Positions 1-7,249 of a stretch of DNA of 64,000 nt are shown here, in pieces (position 1 is the first letter of the stretch; each line of letters starts with the position of its first letter). Position numbers and translations under genes: made by a program. Source of the DNA: Occultella kanbiaonis (GTDB lineage Bacteria; Actinomycetota; Actinomycetes; Actinomycetales; Beutenbergiaceae); contig NZ_CP046175.1 of NCBI RefSeq assembly GCF_009708215.1, positions 4,774,001-4,838,000 of the forward strand. The letters run 5' to 3'. Below the pieces are notes generated by a model that worked only from the letters and a program-made list of their open reading frames with translations, had not been told where the DNA came from and searched no databases.

Positions 1-245
1 GCGGAGAGCCGGTGGGCGTACTCCACGGCCGCGACCGGGTCGTGCACCGAGCACGGGCCCACCACCGCGAGCAGGCGGTCGTCGCGGCCGGCGAGGATGT
101 CCTGGGTGTGCGCGCGGGAGCGGGCCACGAGGTCCGCCGCCGCGTCCGGCAGCGGCTGCTCGGCGAGCACCTCGCTCGGGGTCGGCAGCGGCTCCATGCG
201 CAGCACGCGCAGATCGCTGGTGCGTTCGCTCTGGATGGGATTCAT
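1..245 (-). CDS. aroG: 3-deoxy-7-phosphoheptulonate (DAHP) synthase, class I, N-terminal part only
   Basis: DAHP synthase joins phosphoenolpyruvate and erythrose 4-phosphate, the first step of the shikimate pathway. Only the first 81 residues are in the window; the rest lies beyond base 1. The protein starts MNPIQSERTSDLRVLRM and contains VVGPCSVHDPVAAVEYA, the conserved class I (AroF/G/H-type) segment. The ATG at 245 was chosen because the conserved N-terminal segment follows it; the nearest purine-rich stretch upstream, GGAAGG, is rather far at about 12 bases. The 117 bases upstream hold hairpins, and before them a short leader ORF with Tyr-Trp-Phe codons, so expression is probably controlled by aromatic amino acid supply. 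Which of the three paralogue names applies cannot be decided. Confidence 0.85.
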   Translation of the reverse strand, partial: MNPIQSERTSDLRVLRMEPLPTPSEVLAEQPLPDAAADLVARSRAHTQDILAGRDDRLLAVVGPCSVHDPVAAVEYAHRLS

Positions 246-312
246 CTTCAACGGTGTCCTTCCGGTCCGGGCGGATCACCCCAGGTCCCGGAGCGCCCGC
301 CTCAATGGCGAA

Positions 313-394
313 GGGCGCGGACCCCAAATGGTCCACGCCCTGTGTCGGCTCCGGTTGCGCGTCAGTGACTGAGCGCGACGGCCGGGGCCGACAC
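313..394 (-). promoter_or_regulatory. Putative attenuator hairpins between leader peptide and DAHP synthase
   Basis: Two structures can be drawn on the minus strand. GTGTCGGC (394-387), which starts 3 bases after the Phe codon of the leader peptide, is fully complementary to GCCGACAC (349-342). Downstream, 340-330 and 323-313 form an 11-bp stem with one G-T pair and a 6-base loop. A ribosome halted on the Tyr-Trp-Phe codons would cover the first arm and free the second. No U-tract follows the second hairpin, so control might act on translation or by a factor-dependent stop. The pairings are visible; the mechanism is inferred. Confidence 0.55.
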
Positions 395-424
395 GCTAAA
401 CCAATACTGCTGTGCGCAACGCAT
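362..424 (-). CDS. Aromatic amino acid leader peptide (20 aa)
   Basis: A 20-codon ORF opens with ATG at 424 and ends with TGA at 362. It starts MRCAQQYWFSV; the Tyr, Trp and Phe codons are adjacent at 406-398. One codon for each of the three end products of the pathway that DAHP synthase opens is a strong sign of a ribosome-mediated attenuation leader. No Shine-Dalgarno sequence precedes it. Instead TATCCT lies six bases upstream of the ATG, which would give a leaderless transcript. A 20-codon ORF can occur by chance, but the residue choice, position and following hairpins argue against this. Confidence 0.65.
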   Translation of the reverse strand: MRCAQQYWFSVSAPAVALSH

Positions 425-430
425 GAGGTG

Positions 431-436
431 AGGATA
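431..436 (-). promoter_or_regulatory. -10 box of the leader peptide/DAHP synthase transcript
   Basis: On the minus strand TATCCT (436-431) fits the actinobacterial -10 pattern TANNNT and sits six bases before the leader ATG, so transcription would begin at or next to the start codon. No convincing -35 box was seen. Confidence 0.45.
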
Positions 437-449
437 CACACCCGGCGAG

Positions 450-484
450 GCTGCGCCGTCGGGCGTCTCACCCGACGGCGCAGC
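450..484 (-). terminator. Hairpin terminator of the ABC import operon
   Basis: A perfect 14-bp GC-rich stem (450-463 with 471-484) with a 7-base loop begins just after the FAD oxidoreductase stop codon. No T-run follows, as is common in high-GC actinobacteria. It separates this operon from the DAHP synthase promoter. Confidence 0.65.
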
Positions 485-489
485 GCGGG

Positions 490-2091
490 TCAGAAGGCCG
501 GACCGGTCCGCCGGATGTCGTCCGGCCAGGCCGTGGTCACCCCGAGCGTGCCCTGCAACAGATCCTGGTAGTCGCCCCGGCTGGTGGCGTCGGCATGCAC
601 CTTGCGGGGGGCCACGCCCCGGTCCAGGCAGAACGCCACGAGCGCACCGACCGCCTCCCCGATCGACCACTCGACCGGGTGCAGGCGGTAGCAGCCGTTC
701 GTGATGTGCGTGGTGCCGATGTTCTTGCAGGCCGGCAGCAGGTTGTCGACCCGGACCGGCAGGAGGGCACCGAGCGGGATCTGGAACGGGAAGCAGGCGA
801 TGTCCACATAGGTGCGCCCGGCGGTCGAGGGGTGCAGGTCGATCCGGTACTGGCCGATACCCACGGCGTCGTCGAACACCTCGGATCCCGCGCCCACCCC
901 GCGAGCCTTGACGCCCACGTGCTGCTCCAGGACCGTGAACTCGGCCTCGATCCGGCGCGACTCGCGGATGTAGGCGGCCTTGGCCAGTCCGTCCGCGGTG
1001 CCGGTCACGTCGGGGCGCAGCCGCAGGCCCGGGTAGCCGGTGCCACCGTCCTCGCGTGGCGCGTCGGTCTGCATCCAGTACAGGAAGGACAGCGACAGCT
1101 CCCGGCTGGCCGCGAGGGCCTGCTCCTTCTCGGCTTCGCCGACGCCGAGGAGCGGCGCATCCCAGTAGTCGATCTGCGGCCAGTTCACCGTGGAGATGTC
1201 ACGCAGGCCCGAGGCCGGGTCGAACTGCTCGGCGGCCAGGATCCGGCGGTAGCGCCACAGGTCGAACGGGACGCCGTCCGTCGGCTCGGACATGAAGATC
1301 GGCCGGTCCCGACGGGCCAGGAAGACGGGCTCCACGTCCACCCAGGACAGCTGCGGTCCGGGCCAGAAGTCGTCCACCTTCGTGGCCCAGTGGTGGTAGG
1401 ACGCGGGGCGGTCGATCGTGTGGTCCTCCCCGGGCCGGTGCTCGAGCGCGAAGCACCAGGAGACCGCCTGCTGATCGAGTGGATCCGCCTCCTCGGGCGC
1501 ATGGAGTTCGCCGGTGCGCTGACGAGACTCGGCGCCGATGACGTGTTCCACCCCGCCGAGCTCGAGCAGGTCCCCGAGTTCGGTGGCATCGACCACGAAG
1601 TCCGCGGTGACGGTCACCTCGTCGCCGGTGCGCTGATCGCGCAGCGTCACCGCGTCGATGAGGTCGCCGCCCGCGTGGACCGCCGTCGGGACGTGCTCCC
1701 GCAGCACCTCGATCGCTCCCGAGGCGCACCACGGAGCCAGCATCTCCTCGATGGCGGCCACCGCGACCCTGGGCTCGTGGCACAGCCGGGACACCTTGCC
1801 GAGCCCCGGGTTGAGCGCGGGGTCCTCGGCCGCGTCCGGTAGCAGCGGGTAGTTGCGCCGGTAGTAGTCACGGATCCGGCGCCGGAGCTCGGCGTAGCTC
1901 GGGGAGACGAGTTCGGACTCGATCCAGGCGTGCTCGTCGGGTGGCACGAGCTGGGCGGTCAGCTGCCCACCGAGCCAGTCGGTCTCCTCGGTGAGGACCA
2001 CCCGCCGGCCCAGCTTGGCCGCGGTGAGCGCCGCGGCGACCCCGCCGAGCCCGCCCCCGACCACGAGGACCTCGGTTCGTCGTTCCGTCAT
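490..2091 (-). CDS. FAD-dependent oxidoreductase (FAD_oxidored family)
   Basis: The protein has 533 residues. The N-terminal VLVVGGGLGGVAAALTAA is a dinucleotide-binding GxGxxG fold, followed by TDWLGGQLTAQ, a signature typical of the FAD_oxidored family (Pfam PF12831). The ATG at 2091 was chosen over an upstream in-frame start because GGAAGG precedes it and it overlaps the LacI gene stop by four bases (ATGA). It is the last gene of the seven-gene import operon. Members of this family often accompany carbohydrate uptake genes and are assumed to oxidise sugars or related alcohols; the substrate here is unknown. Confidence 0.8.
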   Translation of the reverse strand: MTERRTEVLVVGGGLGGVAAALTAAKLGRRVVLTEETDWLGGQLTAQLVPPDEHAWIESELVSPSYAELRRRIRDYYRRNYPLLPDAAEDPALNPGLGKVSRLCHEPRVAVAAIEEMLAPWCASGAIEVLREHVPTAVHAGGDLIDAVTLRDQRTGDEVTVTADFVVDATELGDLLELGGVEHVIGAESRQRTGELHAPEEADPLDQQAVSWCFALEHRPGEDHTIDRPASYHHWATKVDDFWPGPQLSWVDVEPVFLARRDRPIFMSEPTDGVPFDLWRYRRILAAEQFDPASGLRDISTVNWPQIDYWDAPLLGVGEAEKEQALAASRELSLSFLYWMQTDAPREDGGTGYPGLRLRPDVTGTADGLAKAAYIRESRRIEAEFTVLEQHVGVKARGVGAGSEVFDDAVGIGQYRIDLHPSTAGRTYVDIACFPFQIPLGALLPVRVDNLLPACKNIGTTHITNGCYRLHPVEWSIGEAVGALVAFCLDRGVAPRKVHADATSRGDYQDLLQGTLGVTTAWPDDIRRTGPAF

Positions 2092-3137
2092 TGATGTGCC
2101 TTCCGTTGTTTCGCATGGGTGATGGTGCTGCCGGGCGCCACGGAGCACGGCACCCAGGTCTGCTTCGGGCCGGTGTCGGGTTCCTCGACGAGCTCGATCA
2201 GCTGGTCCACGGCCCGGCGGCCGAGTTCGAGCCGAGGGATCACGAGGCAGTCCCAGGCCACCGCCGAGTCCGGTGCGCGGGTCTCGAGCACCGCGATGGA
2301 GACGTCCGCGGGCACGGTCAGGCCGCGGGCGGCGAGCGCGGCAGCCATCTGCTCGGCGAGCGACACGCTCTCCGCCACCACCGCCGTCGAGCCGCTGCGC
2401 AGCAGCTCCTCGACCGAGTCGTCATCGAAGCCCGATCGGCCCGCCGCGCCCGGCGAGTCGTCCCGCAGGCCCAGGTCCGCGAGCGCGGCCTGGTAGCCGG
2501 CCCGCCGGTCCTGGTAGGGCTCGTTGTCGTTCGGGTCCCGCAGGTAGGTGAACGTGCCGTGGCCGAGACCGGCCAGCTGGGCGACCACCTCGGCCGACGC
2601 GGTGCGATAGTCCGGGATGACGCACGAGATCTCGACCCCGGGCACGTCCCGCCGGCCGACGTGCACGAACGGGTAGCCGTCGCCGCTGAGGCGGGCCAGC
2701 TCGTGCGGATCGGACGCGACACCGAGCAGGATGCTGCCGTCCGCCATGCCGAGCCGGTTCATGCCCGAGTTGTAGACGGTGCCCGTCCCACTGCGGCCGG
2801 TGGCCGAGGTGAACAGGACCAGGTCGTTGCCGGTGGCCTCGGCCCGCTCCTCGATGCCGAGCAGGAAGTCCAGGTAGAACCCGTCCCTTGCCCACTGGAA
2901 CAGCGGCTCGAACGCGTGCACCCCCAGCAGCGAGTTGCGCCGCCCGCGCAGGCTCCGGGCCGCCGGGTTCGGGACGTAGCCGAGTTCCCGCACCGCGGCC
3001 CGGATCCGCTCCGCCGTGACCGGGGGGATCCGGGTGAGGTCCCCGCTCACCACCCGGGACACCGCCGACTGTGAGACACCCGCCAGCCGCGCCACGTCCG
3101 ACTGGCGCACCGGCCGGTCCCGGCGCGCCGTCGTCAT
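2088..3137 (-). CDS. LacI-family transcriptional regulator
   Basis: The protein has 349 residues. The N-terminal helix-turn-helix reads RQSDVARLAGVSQSAVSRVV, followed by the hinge region (GYVPNPAARSLRGRR) and a periplasmic-binding-protein-like sensor domain. ATG at 3137 is fixed by a 4-base ATGA overlap with the ATPase gene before it, and its own stop overlaps the oxidoreductase start in the same way. A LacI repressor inside a sugar-type uptake operon suggests that the operon responds to a sugar or glycoside and represses itself. Being downstream in its own operon rather than divergent is somewhat unusual. Confidence 0.88.
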   Translation of the reverse strand: MTTARRDRPVRQSDVARLAGVSQSAVSRVVSGDLTRIPPVTAERIRAAVRELGYVPNPAARSLRGRRNSLLGVHAFEPLFQWARDGFYLDFLLGIEERAEATGNDLVLFTSATGRSGTGTVYNSGMNRLGMADGSILLGVASDPHELARLSGDGYPFVHVGRRDVPGVEISCVIPDYRTASAEVVAQLAGLGHGTFTYLRDPNDNEPYQDRRAGYQAALADLGLRDDSPGAAGRSGFDDDSVEELLRSGSTAVVAESVSLAEQMAAALAARGLTVPADVSIAVLETRAPDSAVAWDCLVIPRLELGRRAVDQLIELVEEPDTGPKQTWVPCSVAPGSTITHAKQRKAHQ

Positions 3138-4222
3138 GGTGCCGGCTCCGTGGTGGTCCGCCGGGCCAGCGCCGCCGAGTAGTTCTCCGCCCCGATCTCC
3201 TCGGCGCGGCCCTCCTCGTGCAGCCAGCACCGGGACCAGTGCCCGTCACCGAGATCGGTGCGGGGTGGCTCCTGGAGCGCGCATCGGCTCATCGCGAACG
3301 GGCACCTGGGGTGGAACCGGCACCCGGTCGGTGGCTCGATCAGGCTCGGCGGTTCACCGAGCGCCTCGGCGTCGGCGAACTGCTCGTCCCTTGACGTGGT
3401 GCCGACCCGGTCCGGGTCCGGTGAGGACTCCACGAGCAGCTTCGTGTACGGGTGCGCCGGCGCGCCGATGACCCGCTCCTTGGGACCGCCCTCGATCATC
3501 TGGCCGGCGTACATCACCACCACGTCGTCGCAGACGTAGCGGGCGCTGGCGATGTCATGGGTGATGTAGAGCATGGCCAGCCCCTCGTCACGGCTGAGCC
3601 GCCCGAGCAGGTTGAGCATCTCGAGGCGGATCGAGACGTCAAGCATCGAGATCGGCTCGTCGCCGAGCAGCACCTTGGGGGCCACCGCCAGCGCCCGGGC
3701 GATCACGACCCGCTGGCGTTGGCCGCCGGAGAGCTCGTGCGGGAACTTGTCGAGGAAGTCCGCGCCGGGGGTGAGGCTGACCCGCTCCAGCAGCCCGATC
3801 GCCCGCCGGCGTCGCTCCGCCCGGCCGGTCCGGCGGTCGTGGATGCGCAGGGCGCGGTCCAGGTTGTGCCACACCCGGTGCACCGGGTTCAGGGACCCGA
3901 ACGGGTCCTGGAAGATCAGCTGGACCTTCTGGTGGTAGGCACGGCCGGCGGCAGCCTTGCCCACCGGGACGTCCTCGAGCCGGATCTCCCCTTCGGTCGG
4001 CTCGTAGAACCGCGCGAGCAGCCGGGCCAGTGTGGTCTTGCCGCTGCCGCTCTCCCCGACCACCGCGACGATCCGCCCCGCGTACAGGTCGATCGAGGCG
4101 TGTTCGACGGCACGCACCACGGAGGAGTCCCCCACCGCGTTGCGCACCACGAAGTGCTTGCTCACGTCGACGGCGGAGAGCACCGTGCCCTCGTCCGTGA
4201 CGGTGGCTGTCGGGCTGCTCAT
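3134..4222 (-). CDS. Oligopeptide/oligosaccharide ABC transporter, ATPase 2 (DppF/OppF type)
   Basis: The protein has 362 residues. Walker A is GESGSGKTT, the signature LSGGQRQRVVIARAL, and Walker B is VLLGDEPISMLD. The C-terminal oligopeptide-transporter extension carries cysteines in TGCRFHPRCPFAMSRC, typical of DppD/DppF ATPases and, in some, an iron-sulphur site. The ATG at 4222 has AGGAGGAG upstream and overlaps the preceding ATPase stop by four bases. It should pair with the other ATPase to energise the importer. In Walker B, GDEP replaces the more common LDEP. Confidence 0.88.
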   Translation of the reverse strand: MSSPTATVTDEGTVLSAVDVSKHFVVRNAVGDSSVVRAVEHASIDLYAGRIVAVVGESGSGKTTLARLLARFYEPTEGEIRLEDVPVGKAAAGRAYHQKVQLIFQDPFGSLNPVHRVWHNLDRALRIHDRRTGRAERRRRAIGLLERVSLTPGADFLDKFPHELSGGQRQRVVIARALAVAPKVLLGDEPISMLDVSIRLEMLNLLGRLSRDEGLAMLYITHDIASARYVCDDVVVMYAGQMIEGGPKERVIGAPAHPYTKLLVESSPDPDRVGTTSRDEQFADAEALGEPPSLIEPPTGCRFHPRCPFAMSRCALQEPPRTDLGDGHWSRCWLHEEGRAEEIGAENYSAALARRTTTEPAP

Positions 4223-5259
4223 GGGCGCTCCTCCTGGGTCAGCAGCAGGCACGCGGCCTCCTGTTCGGGCAAGGGTACGAGCACCGGCGTCGTGCTCACG
4301 CAGGCCTCCACCCGCACCGGGCACCGCGGATGGAACGGGCACCCGCTCGGCAGCCGGCGCAGGTCCGGCGGGCTCCCGGGGATGCCCTGGAGCGTGCGCA
4401 GCGGCGCGTGCAGCGGTGGGAACGAGTCCCTCAGCCCGCGCGTGTAGGGGTGCGCCGGCTCACGGTAGAGGGCCGCAGCGGTGCCCACCTCCACGATGCG
4501 CCCGGCGTACATGATGGCGATCCGGTCGGCCGCCTCCAGGAGCAGGGACAGGTCGTGCGTCACCATGATCACGGCGAAGCCCAGCTCCCGCCGCAGCCGG
4601 AGCACCTGGGCGAGGATCTGCCGTTGCATCACCACGTCGACGGCGGTCGTCGGCTCGTCCATCACCACCAGTTCCGGCTCGCACGCGAGGGCGAGCGCGA
4701 TGGTGGCGCGCTGGCGCATCCCCCCGGACATCTCGTGCGGGAAGCTCCGGGCCCGATCCGCCGAGATGCCGACCATCGCGAGCAGCTCGGTGGTGCGGTC
4801 CCGTGCGCCGTTGCGCCCCAGGTCGGGGTAGTGGGTGCGCAGCACGTCGACGAACTGGTCGCCGAGCCGCATCACCGGGTTCAGCGCGTCCATCGCGCTC
4901 TGCAGCACGATGGACATGGTCGACCACCGCATCCGGCGCAGTTCCCGCGCGGACAGGCCCACCAGGTCGGTCCCCGGCCGGCCGTCCGCGGGGTGGAACG
5001 TGATGCTGCCGGACGTCGTCGTGGCCGGAGGCCGCTGCAGCCGGGTCAAGGCCGTGATCAACGTGGACTTGCCCGAGCCGGACTCGCCGGCGATGCCGAG
5101 GATCTCACCACGCCGCAGCGACAGGGTGACGTCCTTGCAGGCCGCGACCGCGCCGTCGGGCCCGATGTACTCGACCGTGAGGTCACGCACGTCGAGCACC
5201 ACGTCGTTGGCCCTCCTGCCGGCGGCGGCCGGGGTCCGGGTCCGGGCGGGCGCGCTCAT
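4219..5259 (-). CDS. Oligopeptide/oligosaccharide ABC transporter, ATPase 1 (DppD/OppD type)
   Basis: The protein has 346 residues with Walker A GESGSGKST, signature MSGGMRQRATIALALA, Walker B LVVMDEPTTAVD, and the C-terminal cysteine motif CPFHPRCPVRVEAC of the oligopeptide subfamily. ATG at 5259 was chosen because it overlaps the permease stop by four bases. Part of the seven-gene operon 8914-490, in which nearly all junctions overlap, so translation is probably coupled. Confidence 0.88.
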   Translation of the reverse strand: MSAPARTRTPAAAGRRANDVVLDVRDLTVEYIGPDGAVAACKDVTLSLRRGEILGIAGESGSGKSTLITALTRLQRPPATTTSGSITFHPADGRPGTDLVGLSARELRRMRWSTMSIVLQSAMDALNPVMRLGDQFVDVLRTHYPDLGRNGARDRTTELLAMVGISADRARSFPHEMSGGMRQRATIALALACEPELVVMDEPTTAVDVVMQRQILAQVLRLRRELGFAVIMVTHDLSLLLEAADRIAIMYAGRIVEVGTAAALYREPAHPYTRGLRDSFPPLHAPLRTLQGIPGSPPDLRRLPSGCPFHPRCPVRVEACVSTTPVLVPLPEQEAACLLLTQEERP

Positions 5260-6167
5260 GCGGTCCTCGCATCGGCCGCGACGGCGCGCTCCACCCGGCG
5301 GGTACGCCGGACCACCCTGCGGGTGGCGGAGCGCAGCTTCGGGTTGGACAGCTCGTCGACACCGAAGTTCAGCATGGCCGCCGCCGTTCCGATCAGGGCG
5401 ATGCACAGCCCCGGCGGAACGAACCACCACCACAGTCCCCGCAGCACCGCGCTCTGCGACTGCGCGGCCTGGATCATCGAGCCCCAGCTGATCGCCCCGG
5501 AGTCGGAGATGCCGAGGAAGGCCAGGCCCGCCTCGGCCAGGATCGCGCCGATCATCGCCGAGAGGAACATCGAGGCGATCCAGCCACCCAGGTGCGGCAG
5601 CACCTCGGCCCCGATCAGCCGCGGGTTGGACTCACCGAGCATGCGCATCGCGAGCACGAAGTCACGGTTGCGCACGCTCAATGTCTGCGCGCGCAGCGTC
5701 CGGGCACCGCCGGCCCAGCCGAACACCCCGATGATGATCGCGATCATCCAGAGCCCGGTGCCGCGCAGGTACCCGGAGACGATGAAGATCAGCGGAAGCA
5801 CCGGCATCACCATGAAGAGGTTCGTGACGAAGTTCAGGATGTGGTCGGTGCGCCCGCCGAAGAAGCCGGCGGTGACACCGAACACGATCGCCAGCACGGT
5901 GCCGATGAGCGCCGCCAGGACCCCCACGAACATCGATCCGCGGGCTCCGGCGATCAGCTGGGCGAGGACGTCCTGCCCGAACTGGGTGGTCCCGAGCCAG
6001 TGCTCGGCGCTCGGCGGGGCCGCGATCGCGGAGATGTCGTTCGCGCGGGGATCGATCCCGAGGACGGTCCCGGTCAGCCAGGGACCGAACACGGCGAGGC
6101 CGACGAAGAACCCCACGACCACGAGCCCGAACCGGACCTTGGGATGGGACAGGAACGTTGTGTTCAT
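5256..6167 (-). CDS. ABC transporter permease (DppC/OppC type)
   Basis: The protein has 303 residues with about six membrane segments. The first (about residues 13-30) follows a short cytoplasmic N-terminus, and a soluble loop around residue 55 carries EHWLGTTQFGQDVLAQLI, typical of the DppC N-terminal domain. The EAA-like loop (about GAEVLPHLGGWIASM) contacts the ATPase. The gene starts seven bases after the DppB-type permease stop and overlaps the next ATPase by four bases. Confidence 0.87.
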   Translation of the reverse strand: MNTTFLSHPKVRFGLVVVGFFVGLAVFGPWLTGTVLGIDPRANDISAIAAPPSAEHWLGTTQFGQDVLAQLIAGARGSMFVGVLAALIGTVLAIVFGVTAGFFGGRTDHILNFVTNLFMVMPVLPLIFIVSGYLRGTGLWMIAIIIGVFGWAGGARTLRAQTLSVRNRDFVLAMRMLGESNPRLIGAEVLPHLGGWIASMFLSAMIGAILAEAGLAFLGISDSGAISWGSMIQAAQSQSAVLRGLWWWFVPPGLCIALIGTAAAMLNFGVDELSNPKLRSATRRVVRRTRRVERAVAADARTA

Positions 6168-6174
6168 GACGGCC

Positions 6175-7224
6175 TCAGCCCTGCTCGCGGACCCGGGGGT
6201 CCACGAACACGTAGACGGAGTCGGCGATGAGGTTCGCCACCAGGACGGTCAGTGCGATCAGCAGGAACACGCCCTGCATCACCGGGTAGTCACGCTTGGT
6301 CAGCGAGTCGTAGAGCAGGTAGCCGATGCCCGGGTAGCTGAACACGATCTCGGTCAGCAGGGCGCCGCCGATCACCCCGCCGAGGGCCAGTGCGAACCCC
6401 GTGAAACTGGGCAGCATGGCGTTGCGCGCGGCATAGCGCAGCACCACCCGGCTCGGGGCGAGACCCTTCGCCTGGGCGAGCAGCACGTAGTCCTCCCGGA
6501 CCGTGGTGACCGTCATGTTGCGCATCCCCAGCAGCCAGCCCCCGAACGCGGAGAACACGATCGTGGCCGCCGGGAGGATGCCGTAGCGCAGCGCGCTCAG
6601 CCAGAACGCGGGACCCTCGAGGTCCGGGTCGTAGCCACCGGAGGACGGCAACCAGCGCAGCTCGAACGCGAACACCCACAGCGCGATCAGGGCCACCCAG
6701 AAGTACGGCACCGACGAGATGAACGTCGAGGCCGGGGTGACGATGGCGTCGAAGCGACCACCCGCCTTCCACCCCGTCAGCACCCCGAGACCCGTGCCGA
6801 TCACGAACGCGAGCACCGTGGTGGTGCCGACGAGCATGAGGGTCCAGGGCAGCCCGGCCGCCACGAGGTCGGCAACCGGGGTGGGGAATCGGGAGATCGA
6901 GGTGCCCAGGTCGAACCGGGCCAGCTGACCGAGGTAGGCCACGTACTGCTCACCCAGGTTCGCGTCCGGATCGCCGAACAGCGTCTGGATGGAGACGAGG
7001 GTCTCGGGCGGGAGCTGGCGCCCACTGACCCGCTGCAGCTGGTCCACGATCGCGACCGACGGGTCGCCGGGCATCAGCCGCGGGAGCAGGAAGTTCAACG
7101 TGATCGCGGCCCAGGCAGCGGTCAGGTAGAACCCCAGCCGGCGGGCCAGGAAGGCCCACCGGCTCGGCACCCGGAGCCGGGTGGTGGGTGCGGCCGCTCC
7201 CACCAGCTGCGGTGCCACTGTCAC
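6175..7224 (-). CDS. ABC transporter permease (DppB/OppB type)
   Basis: The protein has 349 residues, the usual DppB length, with an N-terminal membrane helix (FYLTAAWAAITLNFLLPRL), the characteristic MPGDP motif just after it, and further helices to the C-terminal VYVFVDPRVR. It forms the translocation channel with the DppC-type partner. The gene lies 25 bases downstream of the binding-protein gene. Confidence 0.88.
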   Translation of the reverse strand: MTVAPQLVGAAAPTTRLRVPSRWAFLARRLGFYLTAAWAAITLNFLLPRLMPGDPSVAIVDQLQRVSGRQLPPETLVSIQTLFGDPDANLGEQYVAYLGQLARFDLGTSISRFPTPVADLVAAGLPWTLMLVGTTTVLAFVIGTGLGVLTGWKAGGRFDAIVTPASTFISSVPYFWVALIALWVFAFELRWLPSSGGYDPDLEGPAFWLSALRYGILPAATIVFSAFGGWLLGMRNMTVTTVREDYVLLAQAKGLAPSRVVLRYAARNAMLPSFTGFALALGGVIGGALLTEIVFSYPGIGYLLYDSLTKRDYPVMQGVFLLIALTVLVANLIADSVYVFVDPRVREQG

Positions 7225-7249
7225 GGCGCGTCCCCCGGCCGGCGTGCCG

